64,000 nucleotides of DNA from DASYPQ01 sp041488095 (GTDB lineage: Bacteria > Planctomycetota > UBA1135 > GCA-002686595): the NCBI GenBank assembly GCA_041488095.1, contig JBGPOP010000008.1, forward strand, positions 1 through 64,000. The letters run 5' to 3'. Of the stretch, positions 1 to 9,300 are shown in pieces. Both the position numbers and the translations under genes were made by a program. The notes under the pieces are model-generated. The model did no database searches. It was not told where the DNA came from and worked only from the letters and a program-made list of their open reading frames with translations. Every line of letters starts with the position of its first letter. The first letter of the stretch is position 1.

Positions 1-1072
1 CCGCGAATGGATCATCCGCAATTCGCCGGTGCCGATCGGAACGGTGCCGATCTACCAGGCCTTGGAGAAGGTCGACGGTATGGCCGAAGAGCTCACCTGG
101 GAAATCTATCGCGATACGTTGGTCGAGCAGTGCGAGCAGGGCGTGGACTATTTCACCGTCCATGCCGGACTGCGCCTCGCGCATGTGCCGCTGACTGCGA
201 ACCGGGTGACAGGTATCGTCTCGCGCGGCGGTTCGATCCTCGCCAAATGGTGCCTCGCCCATCACAAGGAGAATTTCCTCTACACGCATTTCGAGGAGAT
301 CTGCGAACTACTCAAGCAATATGACGTGTCGTTCTCATTGGGTGATGGGCTGCGTCCGGGTTCCATCGCCGACGCCAACGATGCCGCGCAATTTGCCGAA
401 CTCGACACTCTGGGCGAACTGAACAAAATTGCGCAACGCCACGACATCCAGACCATGATCGAAGGCCCCGGCCATGTGCCGATGCACAAGATCAAGGAAA
501 ACATGGACCGCCAGTTGAAGGCGTGCGACGAGGCGCCGTTCTACACGCTCGGGCCGCTCACGACCGATATTGCGCCGGGTTACGACCACATCACCTCGGC
601 GATCGGCGCGGCGATGATCGGTTGGCACGGCACGGCGATGCTGTGCTACGTGACCCCCAAGGAGCACCTGGGCCTGCCCGATCGCAAGGACGTCAAGGAC
701 GGCGTGATCGCCTACAAGATCGCGGCGCATGCCGCCGACCTCGCCAAGGGGCACCCGCACGCGCGCGAGCGCGACGACGCGCTCTCCAAGGCGCGCTTCG
801 AGTTCCGCTGGCGGGACCAGTTCGCGCTCTCCCTCGATCCCGAGACGGCGCTCGCGTTCCACGACCGGACGCTGCCCGCGGAAGGCGCGAAGACCGCACA
901 CTTCTGCTCCATGTGCGGGCCTCAGTTCTGCTCGATGAGGATCACCGAGGACGTGCGGCGATACGCGGCGGAGCGTGGCCTCGGCGACGAAGACGCGCTC
1001 GCGGCCGGGATGCGCGAGAAGACTGCGGAGTTCGCCGCGGGGGGCGGCGAGATCTACCGGCCCTATCCCTGA
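1..1072 (+). CDS. thiC: Phosphomethylpyrimidine synthase ThiC (3' part, start outside window)
   Basis: ThiC is a radical-SAM enzyme that converts aminoimidazole ribotide to HMP phosphate, the pyrimidine half of thiamine. The reading frame is open from base 2, so the start lies upstream of the window; about 356 codons are present. Family blocks include IEGPGHVPMH and LTTDIAPGYDH. The C-terminal CxxCxxxxC motif (Cys codons at 905, 914 and 929) binds the 4Fe-4S cluster. The stop at 1070-1072 overlaps the convergent DinB-like gene by 10 bases. The first 600 bases are about 60% GC, whereas the part after about 700 is above 70%, with a matching change in codon choice (ATT, TTG and CAT appear only early). 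Any TPP riboswitch would lie outside the window. Confidence 0.97.
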   Translation, partial: REWIIRNSPVPIGTVPIYQALEKVDGMAEELTWEIYRDTLVEQCEQGVDYFTVHAGLRLAHVPLTANRVTGIVSRGGSILAKWCLAHHKENFLYTHFEEICELLKQYDVSFSLGDGLRPGSIADANDAAQFAELDTLGELNKIAQRHDIQTMIEGPGHVPMHKIKENMDRQLKACDEAPFYTLGPLTTDIAPGYDHITSAIGAAMIGWHGTAMLCYVTPKEHLGLPDRKDVKDGVIAYKIAAHAADLAKGHPHARERDDALSKARFEFRWRDQFALSLDPETALAFHDRTLPAEGAKTAHFCSMCGPQFCSMRITEDVRRYAAERGLGDEDALAAGMREKTAEFAAGGGEIYRPYP

Positions 1073-1638
1073 GCAGGATCCCCTCCGGCCGATCCCGGGT
1101 CGAGCGCGCGGGCCATCTGGCGGGCGTGCCGTTCCATGTGGAGCGCGATCAGGCCGAGGTACTGGTAGAGGTCGAGCCGCGCGCCGACGACCGACATCGA
1201 GATCCGATGGAGCGCGCCCTCTCCGCCCGGCATCCGAGCCAGCAGCGCCAGGCAGCGCCGGCGCTGCTCGCGCAGACAGGCGGCGATCTCGCGCGGCGTC
1301 GCGCCGCCCGCGGGCAGCATGTGTTCGGGGCTCTCCCAGGCGAAGGCCCGCGAGGCGAGCTTCTCGAGAGAGTCGAGTCGCGAGGGCTCCTCCGGCGGGC
1401 GCTCGCCGCGCGCGAGCCTCGCCCGCGATCGAGCGGCGATCTTCTCCGCCAGAAGCAGCAGATGGTGGTTCGCCAGGGCGACGTGCTCGGCCGCCTCGAG
1501 CGCCGACCATCCGGCGTGTCCGGGCGGCCGCTCGAGGTCCTCGCGCGGCGCGGACATCTGCGCCTCGACCTCCGCAAAAGTGTTCGCGAGCCGGAGCGCG
1601 AGGCCGGCGACAAATTCTCCCCAGCTCTTCGCGCCCAC
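1063..1638 (-). CDS. DinB-like superfamily protein
   Basis: This 191-residue protein looks like a member of the DinB/YfiT-like four-helix-bundle superfamily, putative metal-dependent thiol transferases or hydrolases. Visible hallmarks are GWSALEAAEHVALANHH in the N-terminal helix and a late LDLYQYLGLIALHMERH helix; their histidines would form the metal site. The substrate cannot be read from the sequence. The start is a GTG (1636-1638) preceded by GAGGAG at a suitable distance. The gene converges on thiC with a 10-base overlap and lies 36 bases downstream of the cyanophycinase-like gene, on the same strand. The superfamily call is fairly secure; a specific function is not. Confidence 0.75.
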   Translation of the reverse strand: MGAKSWGEFVAGLALRLANTFAEVEAQMSAPREDLERPPGHAGWSALEAAEHVALANHHLLLLAEKIAARSRARLARGERPPEEPSRLDSLEKLASRAFAWESPEHMLPAGGATPREIAACLREQRRRCLALLARMPGGEGALHRISMSVVGARLDLYQYLGLIALHMERHARQMARALDPGSAGGDPAQG

Positions 1639-1674
1639 GGCTCTCCTCGAGATTGCGAACGGAGTGCGGCTGGT

Positions 1675-2679
1675 TCAGCGCGTCTCCCACTCGAGGTCGA
1701 AAACGAGCTCGCACACGCCCCCTCCGCGGCCTCCCGTCGCAGCTCGAACGCGCGTCCGCTCGTCGATCCGCACGGAGAGTCGCGCCGAGATCCGCGCGAG
1801 AGCGCGCTGCAGCTCCAGGACGGCGGGGTCAACCTCGCCGCCTCCGTCTGCGCGGAAGGGCTCGGCGCACACCGCGCCGTCGCGCGCGGTCCAGCGGTCG
1901 CCGTCCGAGAGGATCGAGAAGCGGCCCTCGCGCCAGGTCTCGCGCTGCCATCGCGCGCTGGAGAGGTCGAAGAGCATCAGCGTCCCGGTGCCGCACACCC
2001 GCGCCGCGTGCTGCTTGGGGTCGCCGATCCAGGTCGCCGGGCCGTCGAGGAAGAGCACCGTTCCGAGGTGGCCGTCGAAGGCGGCGCGCAGCACCCGAGC
2101 CGGATCACCCCGCGGGCAGGCGCTGGAATCGACGAGCATGCCGCGCAGGAGCCCGAGACCCTCGACCGCGACGTCCGCGCGCTCGCGCCGGGGGTTGCGC
2201 TGGGGCTTGTCGATCGTCGAGCGGTCGATCATGGCCCACTCGGCCAGGTAGGGAGCCGCCGATCCCGCGCCGACCACGGTCGCTCCCGCCGCGTGGGCCT
2301 CGCGGATCGCGTGGGAGAGATTCGAACGTGAGCCGTTGGGCTCGAGGAGCTTGAACCAGTCCAGGGTGCTGCCTCCCGTCAGGACGATGCACCCTGCGCT
2401 GCGCGCGCGCTCGGCGGGTTCGCGCTCGTCGCCGGCGTGCGGCACGGAGGGATCGAGCGCGATCGTCCAGGCCGGAGAGCCGGCCGCCGCGAGCGGATCA
2501 GGTGCCTTTCCCGGATCGCCCGCGCACAAGAGAACGCGCCTGCCTGCGGAGAGCTCGGCGCAGGTCGAGACGTCGAGCCGGCCACCCTCGCCGACGAGCG
2601 CGACCAAGCCGGGCACGCGCAGGGCCTGGGCCTGCGCAGACCCGGGGACCGCGAGAGCGAGAAGGAAGGGTGCGAACAT
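1675..2679 (-). CDS. Secreted cyanophycinase-like (peptidase S51-like) protein
   Basis: This 334-residue protein begins with a signal peptide (hydrophobic run ending GSAQAQA). The middle resembles the cyanophycinase/S51 class-I glutamine-amidotransferase fold: VLTGGSTLDWFKLL, then a helix leading to GATVVGAGSAAPYLAE where true enzymes have the GTSAGA nucleophile elbow, then LLRGMLVDSSACPRGDPARV where cyanophycinases have VDQHFxxRgRxxRL. The nucleophile elbow is altered (GAGSAA) and the DQHF histidine is missing, so activity is uncertain and the protein may be a non-catalytic relative. It begins 7 bases after the DUF885 peptidase stop and is probably cotranscribed with it. Confidence 0.5.
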   Translation of the reverse strand: MFAPFLLALAVPGSAQAQALRVPGLVALVGEGGRLDVSTCAELSAGRRVLLCAGDPGKAPDPLAAAGSPAWTIALDPSVPHAGDEREPAERARSAGCIVLTGGSTLDWFKLLEPNGSRSNLSHAIREAHAAGATVVGAGSAAPYLAEWAMIDRSTIDKPQRNPRRERADVAVEGLGLLRGMLVDSSACPRGDPARVLRAAFDGHLGTVLFLDGPATWIGDPKQHAARVCGTGTLMLFDLSSARWQRETWREGRFSILSDGDRWTARDGAVCAEPFRADGGGEVDPAVLELQRALARISARLSVRIDERTRVRAATGGRGGGVCELVFDLEWETR

Positions 2680-2686
2680 CGGCGCC

Positions 2687-4705
2687 TCAGGGGCCCGCAG
2701 CGGCGCGGGTGGCGGTCGTGGATGCGCGAGCGATCCAGCGCTCGATCTGCTCCCGCAGGACGGCGAGCGTCACGGCGCCGTTCTCGAGCACGCGGTCGTG
2801 GAACTCCTTGAGGTCGAAGCGCCGGCCCAGCGATTCCTTGGCCTTGGCGCGCAGGCTCAGGATCTCGCGCTGCCCGATCTTGTACGCCAGCGCCTGTCCG
2901 GGCGTCCCGATGTAGCGGTCGACCTCGTTCTCGACGTTGTTCACCGCGAGCAGCGTGTTCGCGGTCATGTAGTCGATCGCCTGCTTGCGCGACCAGCCCA
3001 TGGCGTGGATGCCGGTGTCGACGACCAGGCGGCACGCCCGCCAGGCATCGAAGGAGAGCATCCCCAGGCGGTCGAGGTCGGAGGAGTAGAGTCCGAGCTC
3101 GTCGCACAGCCTCTCGGTGTAGAGCGCCCACCCCTCGACGAAGGCCGTGCTGCCGCCGTGCCGGCGCACGAGCGGCAGGCCCCGGATCTCCTGCGCGATC
3201 GCGATCTGGAGGTGATGGCCCGGGACGGATTCGTGGAAGGCGAGCACTTCGGCTTCGTAGCGCGTGCGCGTCGCCGGCGCGAAGGTGTTCACGTAGTAGC
3301 GGCCAGGCCGGCTCCCGTCCGCGGAGGGCTGGCGGTAGTACGCGATCGTCGTGAACGGCGCCTCGTGATCGGGGATCGGGACGACCTCGCATCCGGCGCG
3401 AGGACGGAGGCCGAACGCCGACGGAACCGCCGCGGTCGCGCGCGCGAGCGTGGCTTCGGCCTTGGCCTTCACCTCCGCGGCCGCGGCGAAGTGCATCTCG
3501 GGCGAGCCGCGCAGCTTCTCCTGGATGCCGGCCATGTCGGAGGCGCACAGGACCTTCGCGCCGAGCTTCTCGATCTCGGCGCGGATGCGGGCGACCTCGG
3601 AGAGGCCGTAGGGGTGCACCTCCTCGGGGGTCAGGTCGAGCGAGGTCTCGCGGCGGATGCACAGGCGGTAGTAGGCGTCGCCGCCCGGGAGCGCGCACAG
3701 GCCCGGATGGTCGTCGTCGCGCGCGCGCGCAAGGACCTCGGTCGCGATCAGATCACGGTAGCGGCGGAAGGCCGGGTAGATGCGGTCGCGAACGACCGCG
3801 TAGACCGATTTCAGGAAGCGCGCGCGCTCGGGAGGCGCGAGCGGGTCGCCACGTGAAGGGACGAGCAGCAGCGATCCAGAACCGCGAACTCGCGCGGGCA
3901 TGAACTCGTTCACGGCGCGAAGATCGAGAGCGCGCGCGCCGGTGCGGGAGGCGAGCACGGCCAGGTCGGGATCGTTCCCGACCGGTTCGACCCAGGTGCC
4001 CCCGCCCGCCGCGGGCGCGACCAGCGGGCTCTTCTCGGGCGGCGTCGAGAGGATCCCGTCGATCTCGGTGATCACCTGCTCGATGGCCTTCCTCGATGCG
4101 ACACGGCCCTCGGCGAGGCCGCGGCGCAGGCTCGCGCCGCTGCGCTCGATCGAGAGCGGCATCCGCTCCCAGCGCTCGACCAACAGCGCGCGCTCGGTCG
4201 CGGTGGCGATGGGCTGGTCCGGTGCCAGCGTCAGGAAGTCGACCTGCGGGCCGCTGCGCGCATCCAGGCTCCAGGAAGCGACGTCGATCCCCGAGTCGTG
4301 CTCGGCCAGGTCGGTCTTCCAGGCGTCGTCGAGGAGCTGGAGGGTGACGCGGTCGCGGTCGGAGAGATCCGCGGTGTGGATCGATTCGGCGCGGCGAAGG
4401 AAGTCGCGGATCTCGCTGGCGTGCTTTTCGGAGCCGGCCAGCGAGTTGTCGGGCAGCTTGCCGCTGGTGCGAGGATCGCCGAGGTAGGTCGCGCCGACGG
4501 GGTCCTCGCGCATCCTGAGCTCCCACGCGTCGCGGCACAGCGCGGCGAGCGCGGGGTCGGCGACGTCGCCGGCGACGTCACGCCAGGCGAAGGCCGGCGC
4601 GGGCGCCGAGTGGACGCTTTCGCAGGCGGGTGCGAGCGAGCCGAGAAAGAGGGCGACCGACGAGAGACGGGCGGACGGCAGGTCCGGGGCGCGGCAGGGG
4701 AGCAT
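2687..4705 (-). CDS. DUF885 family lipoprotein, putative metallopeptidase
   Basis: This 672-residue exported protein has an N-terminal hydrophobic segment ending in LAPAC, a likely lipobox. The rest matches the DUF885 family (M32-like gluzincin fold): a long helical region, then YYVNTFAPATRTRYE followed by HESVPGHHLQ at about residues 491-500, the HExxx(x)HH zinc-binding signature. A further glutamate follows in AFVEGWALYTERL. These are the expected catalytic elements, so an active exported di- or oligopeptidase is plausible. The frame is open further upstream to about 5146, but that stretch is antisense to the NUDIX gene and looks like a high-GC artefact. The ATG at 4705 places the signal peptide correctly. 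Confidence 0.85.
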   Translation of the reverse strand: MLPCRAPDLPSARLSSVALFLGSLAPACESVHSAPAPAFAWRDVAGDVADPALAALCRDAWELRMREDPVGATYLGDPRTSGKLPDNSLAGSEKHASEIRDFLRRAESIHTADLSDRDRVTLQLLDDAWKTDLAEHDSGIDVASWSLDARSGPQVDFLTLAPDQPIATATERALLVERWERMPLSIERSGASLRRGLAEGRVASRKAIEQVITEIDGILSTPPEKSPLVAPAAGGGTWVEPVGNDPDLAVLASRTGARALDLRAVNEFMPARVRGSGSLLLVPSRGDPLAPPERARFLKSVYAVVRDRIYPAFRRYRDLIATEVLARARDDDHPGLCALPGGDAYYRLCIRRETSLDLTPEEVHPYGLSEVARIRAEIEKLGAKVLCASDMAGIQEKLRGSPEMHFAAAAEVKAKAEATLARATAAVPSAFGLRPRAGCEVVPIPDHEAPFTTIAYYRQPSADGSRPGRYYVNTFAPATRTRYEAEVLAFHESVPGHHLQIAIAQEIRGLPLVRRHGGSTAFVEGWALYTERLCDELGLYSSDLDRLGMLSFDAWRACRLVVDTGIHAMGWSRKQAIDYMTANTLLAVNNVENEVDRYIGTPGQALAYKIGQREILSLRAKAKESLGRRFDLKEFHDRVLENGAVTLAVLREQIERWIARASTTATRAAAGP

Positions 4706-4749
4706 GCGAGGTGCCTTTCGGGAGTGGATCCGCGGGAGCGGTCCACATC

Positions 4750-5346
4750 CTAGCGCGCCCCCGAGCCCCCGTTGCGCGGATCGTCCCGCAGGTCGAGCAC
4801 GCGAGCCAGCGCGGTCAGCACCAGGCTGTGGCGGATCTCGCCGCTGGTGATTCGCGCGCGGACGTCCTCCAGGAGAAGCTCGACCACCGCGATGTCCTCG
4901 CCCCCGTCGAGCTCGAGCTCGTGCGTCCGGCGCGCGCCCTCCGCGAGCCAGTGGTGGCAGAGATTGTCCTGGAAAGCGGGGTTGGGCTCGACGCAGCCGA
5001 GGTATGTCCACCGCTCGGCGGTGTAGCCCGTCTCCTCGCGCAGCTCGCGCCGGGCCGCGTCCTCGTGCGCCTCGCGCGGGTCGAGCGCGCCGCCGGGGAT
5101 CTCCAGCGTGATCGCGCCGGTCCCGAAGCGGTACTGGCGCACGCACACGAGCTTCCCTGCATCCGTCAGCGCGACGATGTTCACCCAGTCGGGGGTCTCG
5201 AGCACGAGGCGCTGCATGACCTCGTCGGTGCGCGGGTTCCGCAGCGTGTCGTAACGCGGGCGGAAGAGGATCATGTGCTCGCCGAGGCGCGTCGCCAGCT
5301 TGGGCCAGGGCCGGGGGTGCTCTTCGCGCTCGGATCCGTCGGGCAT
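4750..5346 (-). CDS. NUDIX hydrolase, ADP-ribose pyrophosphatase type
   Basis: This protein of about 198 residues has a complete Nudix box, GGALDPREAHEDAARREL followed by REETGY, which fits GX5EX7REUXEEXGU. The preceding beta strand LVCVRQYRFGTGAITLEIPGG is typical of the NudF/ADP-ribose pyrophosphatase branch that cleaves nucleoside diphosphate sugars. The downstream YLGCVEPNPAFQDN also fits that branch. ATG 5346 is chosen; an in-frame ATG at 5403 would add 19 arginine-rich residues and would lie against the divergent EamA gene. No clear Shine-Dalgarno site precedes either start. The exact substrate is not determined. Confidence 0.85.
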   Translation of the reverse strand: MPDGSEREEHPRPWPKLATRLGEHMILFRPRYDTLRNPRTDEVMQRLVLETPDWVNIVALTDAGKLVCVRQYRFGTGAITLEIPGGALDPREAHEDAARRELREETGYTAERWTYLGCVEPNPAFQDNLCHHWLAEGARRTHELELDGGEDIAVVELLLEDVRARITSGEIRHSLVLTALARVLDLRDDPRNGGSGAR

Positions 5347-5424
5347 GGAGCAGAGGTTACGCGGGGCACGCGCCTTCGCGCCACGGGTGTTCCTCGCGTC
5401 CATGGCTCAGGTTACCGTGCGCGG

Positions 5425-6360
5425 ATGGCCGGAGCCGGATCCAAGCAGGGGAAGGCCCCGAGCTCCCTGCCAGGGCATCTCGCGCTGGCCGCGGTGCAGG
5501 TCTGCTTCGGCCTCTTCCCGATCTACGGCAAGTTCGCAATCGAGCCCGGCGCCTTCACTCCCTTCTCGATCGTCGCATGGCGGATCGGCTTCGGCGCGGC
5601 GAGCCTTCTCGCCGCCGCCTTCCTGATCCACGGCCGCGGAGCGCTGCCGCAGCCGCGCGACCTTCCGGTCCTGCTGCTGTGCTCGTTCCTGGGGGTCACG
5701 GCCAATATGGCGCTGTACCTCGAAGGCCTCTCGCGCTCGACCGCGACGAACGCCGGGCTGATGATGTGCCTGATCCCGGTGTTCACGTTCGCGATCGCGG
5801 CGGGAACGGGACAGGAGCCTTTCCGGGTCTCGCGCGCTCTCGGGGTGCTCGTCGCGCTCGCGGGCGCCTCGATGCTCTTCTGGGCCGAGCGACCCGAGCT
5901 CGTGCGCGCGCACGGGCTCGGCAACCTGCTCATGGTGCTCAACACGTTCTCCTACGCGCTCTACCTCGTGATCTCGCGGCCGCTGCTCGCGCGCTACCGT
6001 CCGCTCGTCCTGATCGCCTGGGTGTTCGCGCTGGCCGTGCCGTTCGCGCCGTTCCTCGCGCATGGACAGCCGATGCTGCCGCAGGCCACCCCCAGAGCCT
6101 GGTGGGCGCTCGCATTCATCCTCGTGTTCCCGACGTCGGTCGCCTACCTGATGAATGCCTGGGCGCTCGCGCGTTTGCGCGCGTCGACGACGGCGATCTA
6201 CGTCTACGTACAGCCGATCCTCACGGGGATCAGCAGCCGGATCCTGCTCGGCGAGGAGCTAACCCGCGGAACGGCGCTCTCGGCGGGGTGCGTGTTCGCC
6301 GGGATCTGGCTCGTCGCGCGAAGGAAGAGCGGCGCCGCTCCGGCCCCGGCGGGTGCCTGA
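5425..6360 (+). CDS. EamA/DMT-family transporter
   Basis: This 311-residue integral membrane protein has about ten predicted transmembrane segments in two EamA-type halves, each starting with a hydrophobic helix (ALAAVQVCFGLFPIYGKF in the first). The second half ends with AIYVYVQPILTGISSRILLGE, the characteristic EamA segment, and a short basic C-terminal tail. Members export amino acids, nucleosides or other small metabolites; the substrate cannot be inferred here. There is no Shine-Dalgarno site. A -10-like TACCGT (5413-5418) lies only 6 bases before the ATG, suggesting a leaderless transcript. The gene is divergent from the NUDIX gene and convergent with the FG-GAP lipoprotein gene. Confidence 0.9.
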   Translation: MAGAGSKQGKAPSSLPGHLALAAVQVCFGLFPIYGKFAIEPGAFTPFSIVAWRIGFGAASLLAAAFLIHGRGALPQPRDLPVLLLCSFLGVTANMALYLEGLSRSTATNAGLMMCLIPVFTFAIAAGTGQEPFRVSRALGVLVALAGASMLFWAERPELVRAHGLGNLLMVLNTFSYALYLVISRPLLARYRPLVLIAWVFALAVPFAPFLAHGQPMLPQATPRAWWALAFILVFPTSVAYLMNAWALARLRASTTAIYVYVQPILTGISSRILLGEELTRGTALSAGCVFAGIWLVARRKSGAAPAPAGA

Positions 6361-6393
6361 GCGGCGAACGGGGACCTGCCCGGCGCCCGACCT

Positions 6394-9300
6394 TCACCGG
6401 CCCAGGAGCGATTCGACTTCGCGTGCCGCCGACACCGGGAGGATCCAGCGGTACGCCGGCCGCGTGTTCCACTCGCGCCGCCAGGCCGCGTGCGCCTCGT
6501 CGGCGGGGAAGCCCTCGCCCGCGGGGTAGGGGTACGCGCTCATCCCGTGGAACGGCAACGGCTCGACGGTCTCGGCCGCGACCGTGTTGAGGTCGGCGTC
6601 CTTGCACCAGCCGTCGAGGTAGAGCAGCCAGTCGCGCACGAATCCCTCCCGCGGAGGCGGCAGCGATCGCGCATCGAAGCGCAGCGTGAGCGCGTCGCCC
6701 GCGCCGATCATGGCGTAGCGGTCGTCCACCTCCCGGACGAGCGTCGCGCACTCGCCGTAGCGCGTGTACATCCCCGGGGTCTGGTTCCAGCGCGGCTGGT
6801 CGGCCAGGTGCTCCCAGTCGAAGCGTTCAGGCCGCGAGTCGTCGGGCCGGCCCAGGCCGCCGCTCGCGAGAGGAGCGCTGAAACCGCGCCTCCAGATCCG
6901 CGCGGACGTGGCTTCGAGCGTCCTCACCTCGCGCGGCGCGTCGTCGGCGTCGACCGCGAGCAGGATCGCGTCCCAGTACAGGCGCAAGGTGGTCGAGACG
7001 CGGATGCGCGGGTCGTCGCGGGGGAGGATCGAGGTCACGTCGACGACCATCGTCTTGCTCTTGCCCGACGGGAAGCCGACCGGCGGGCCGGCGTCCTTCC
7101 AGCCGCCCTGCCCGTCGGGGACCTGGAAGGTCGGAGGGACGAACTCGAGGCCCTGGCCCGCGCAGGCCATGTTCGCGGTCGAGTCGCTCCAGGAGAACCA
7201 GCCCGTCATCGCCAGGCGCATCGTCGGCGCGCGGGCCACGGCCTCGCGGTCGAACTCGAGCTCGACGAACCAGGGCTTGGCGTGCCCTGCGAACTGGGGC
7301 GCCTCGAGCGCGAATGGCACGGCGTGCACGTCGTCGACCTGGGCGAGCGACGCGGTCCAGTCCTTCCCGTCGCTGCCGGTGGCCCTCACCGGCGCGAGAG
7401 GGTCCTTCAGGCTGTGGAGGTGCGGCTCGGGGAACGGGGGGAAACAGAACCTCTCGTTGGGAAAGACCAGCGTCCCCGCAGGGTGATCGACGGCGGAAAG
7501 GCGTGCCTGGTCGAGGTAGGTGACCTCGCGCAGCTCCTCGGTCAGGTGCAGCTCGAGGAAGCCGTCCTTCGGTGCGAGCTCCTCCCCGCGCACGAGCACG
7601 TACTCGTCATGGCGGAAGGGGACGAGCACGCCCGGCCTGGCGGGGAGGCCGAGGGGCGTGCCCCCGAGCACGTCGGTGACGAAGACGCTCCGCTCTCCAT
7701 TCCAGGAATAGAGGAAGGGGCACGAGCCCGGGAGCTTGGGCGCCTCGGTGATGCTCTTGAACGCCGCGTCGGGGTCGTCGACGCCGCCCTGGGCCTTCAG
7801 GTCCAGGTCGAGATCGGTCTGCACGATGCCGTTCGGCCACGTGATGCGCAGGACGTCGAGCTTCCCAGCCGGCCCGACGCCGGCGAGGACGGGTTCGCCT
7901 CGCCAGTAGATGCGGCGGTAGACGCCCCCGGCGCGATACTCCACGATCGCTCCGACCGCGCGGCGGTTGCTGCGCGCTCCGCGGTAGGAGAGGCGCACGG
8001 CACGGTTGCCGGACGGCTGGCCGTCGCGGATCGCGATCCCCGATGCCGTGCCGATGGCCAGATCGACGCTCTTGTCGCCGTTGAAGTCCGCGAGAGCGAA
8101 GGGACCGGGCGCGCCGCTCGCACCCGACCCGATCCCGACCTGAGTCTCCTGCGGCAGCCCGGCCGCGAGGAGAGCGGTCGCGTCGTCCGGAGAGCCCCCG
8201 CGCCACACGAGATCGAGCGATCCGTCGAGGTCGATATCGAGGGCCTGCGCCCCCCAGGCATCTTCGGGCAACTTGGACGATCGCGCGACGCGCCGGAACG
8301 TCCCGTCCTTCTCCTGATGCCACACCGCTTCCGGAGTCCACAGGTCGGGCCGCGCGTCGCCGTCGAGGTCGGCGGCGATCGGTTTCCTCTGGATCCTCGT
8401 CCCGGACGGGAACACGCGTGTCTTGTCCTGGAACTTCCCGGCCCGCAGGCTGTCCGCGAGGTAGAGATCGGTGGTCCTGCCTCCGAGGAGGAAGTCGACG
8501 TCGTTGTCGCAGTCGAAGTCCTCGGTCACCGCCCAGTCGAAGGTCCGATCCCTGGGCAGCCCGGCTAGCTCGCTCGCGTCGACGAAACCGTGCTTCTCGT
8601 CGGGCGTCGCCGCTCCGTCGTTCCTCCAGATCCGCGCGCCGAAGTCGCCGACCAGGAGCAGGTCCATGTCGCCTTCGTGGTCGTAATCGACCGGAACGAT
8701 GTCGTGCGGGGGCGAGGGCAGCGCCGGGAACGCGAGCGGCGAACGCGTCCAGGTCTCCCGGTCGCAGAGGTACAGCGCCAGAACGCCGTCCTGGAGCACG
8801 AGGAGGTCGAGGTCCCCGTCGTTGTCGATGTCGAGCGCGCGCACGAGCTGCACCGGGCCGGCCACGACGGTCTGCGCGAGCCAGCCCTTCTCGCGGCGAA
8901 GCCCCACGCAGACCCCTCTCTCGCCGATCGCGGTCAGATCGGGCTGCAGGTCGCCGTCGAGGTCCCACGGGAACAGCTCGCGCGCGCCCGCGAGCTCGGG
9001 AAGGACCGTCCGCGCGCCCTCGAGCTCGAGGCGGGCCTGCGGCTTGGCGGGGCTGCTCCCCGCCGGCCGCGGCGGTCGCACCTTGGCGAGCTCACCCAGC
9101 GCCATGGTCGGGAAGTCGGGCGCTGACGCTCCGCGCAGGGTGAGGTCGCCCCAGAGCCGGTTGAAGGGTTCCGCCTCGGCGGCGCGCTTGTTCGTGGTCA
9201 GCAGTCTCGCCATGCGGAACACCGCGGTCGCGTACCAGAGCAGGCCGTTTTCGAGCCCGACATCGACCACGGAGCGGTAGAGCTCCTCCGCACCCTTCAC

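Noticed and set aside
1..1072. TPP riboswitch for thiC
   Set aside because: The thiC start and leader lie before base 1, so nothing can be said.
4706..5146. N-terminal extension of the DUF885 gene to 5146
   Set aside because: It would overlap the NUDIX gene and bury the signal peptide. ATG 4705 gives a normal lipoprotein signal.
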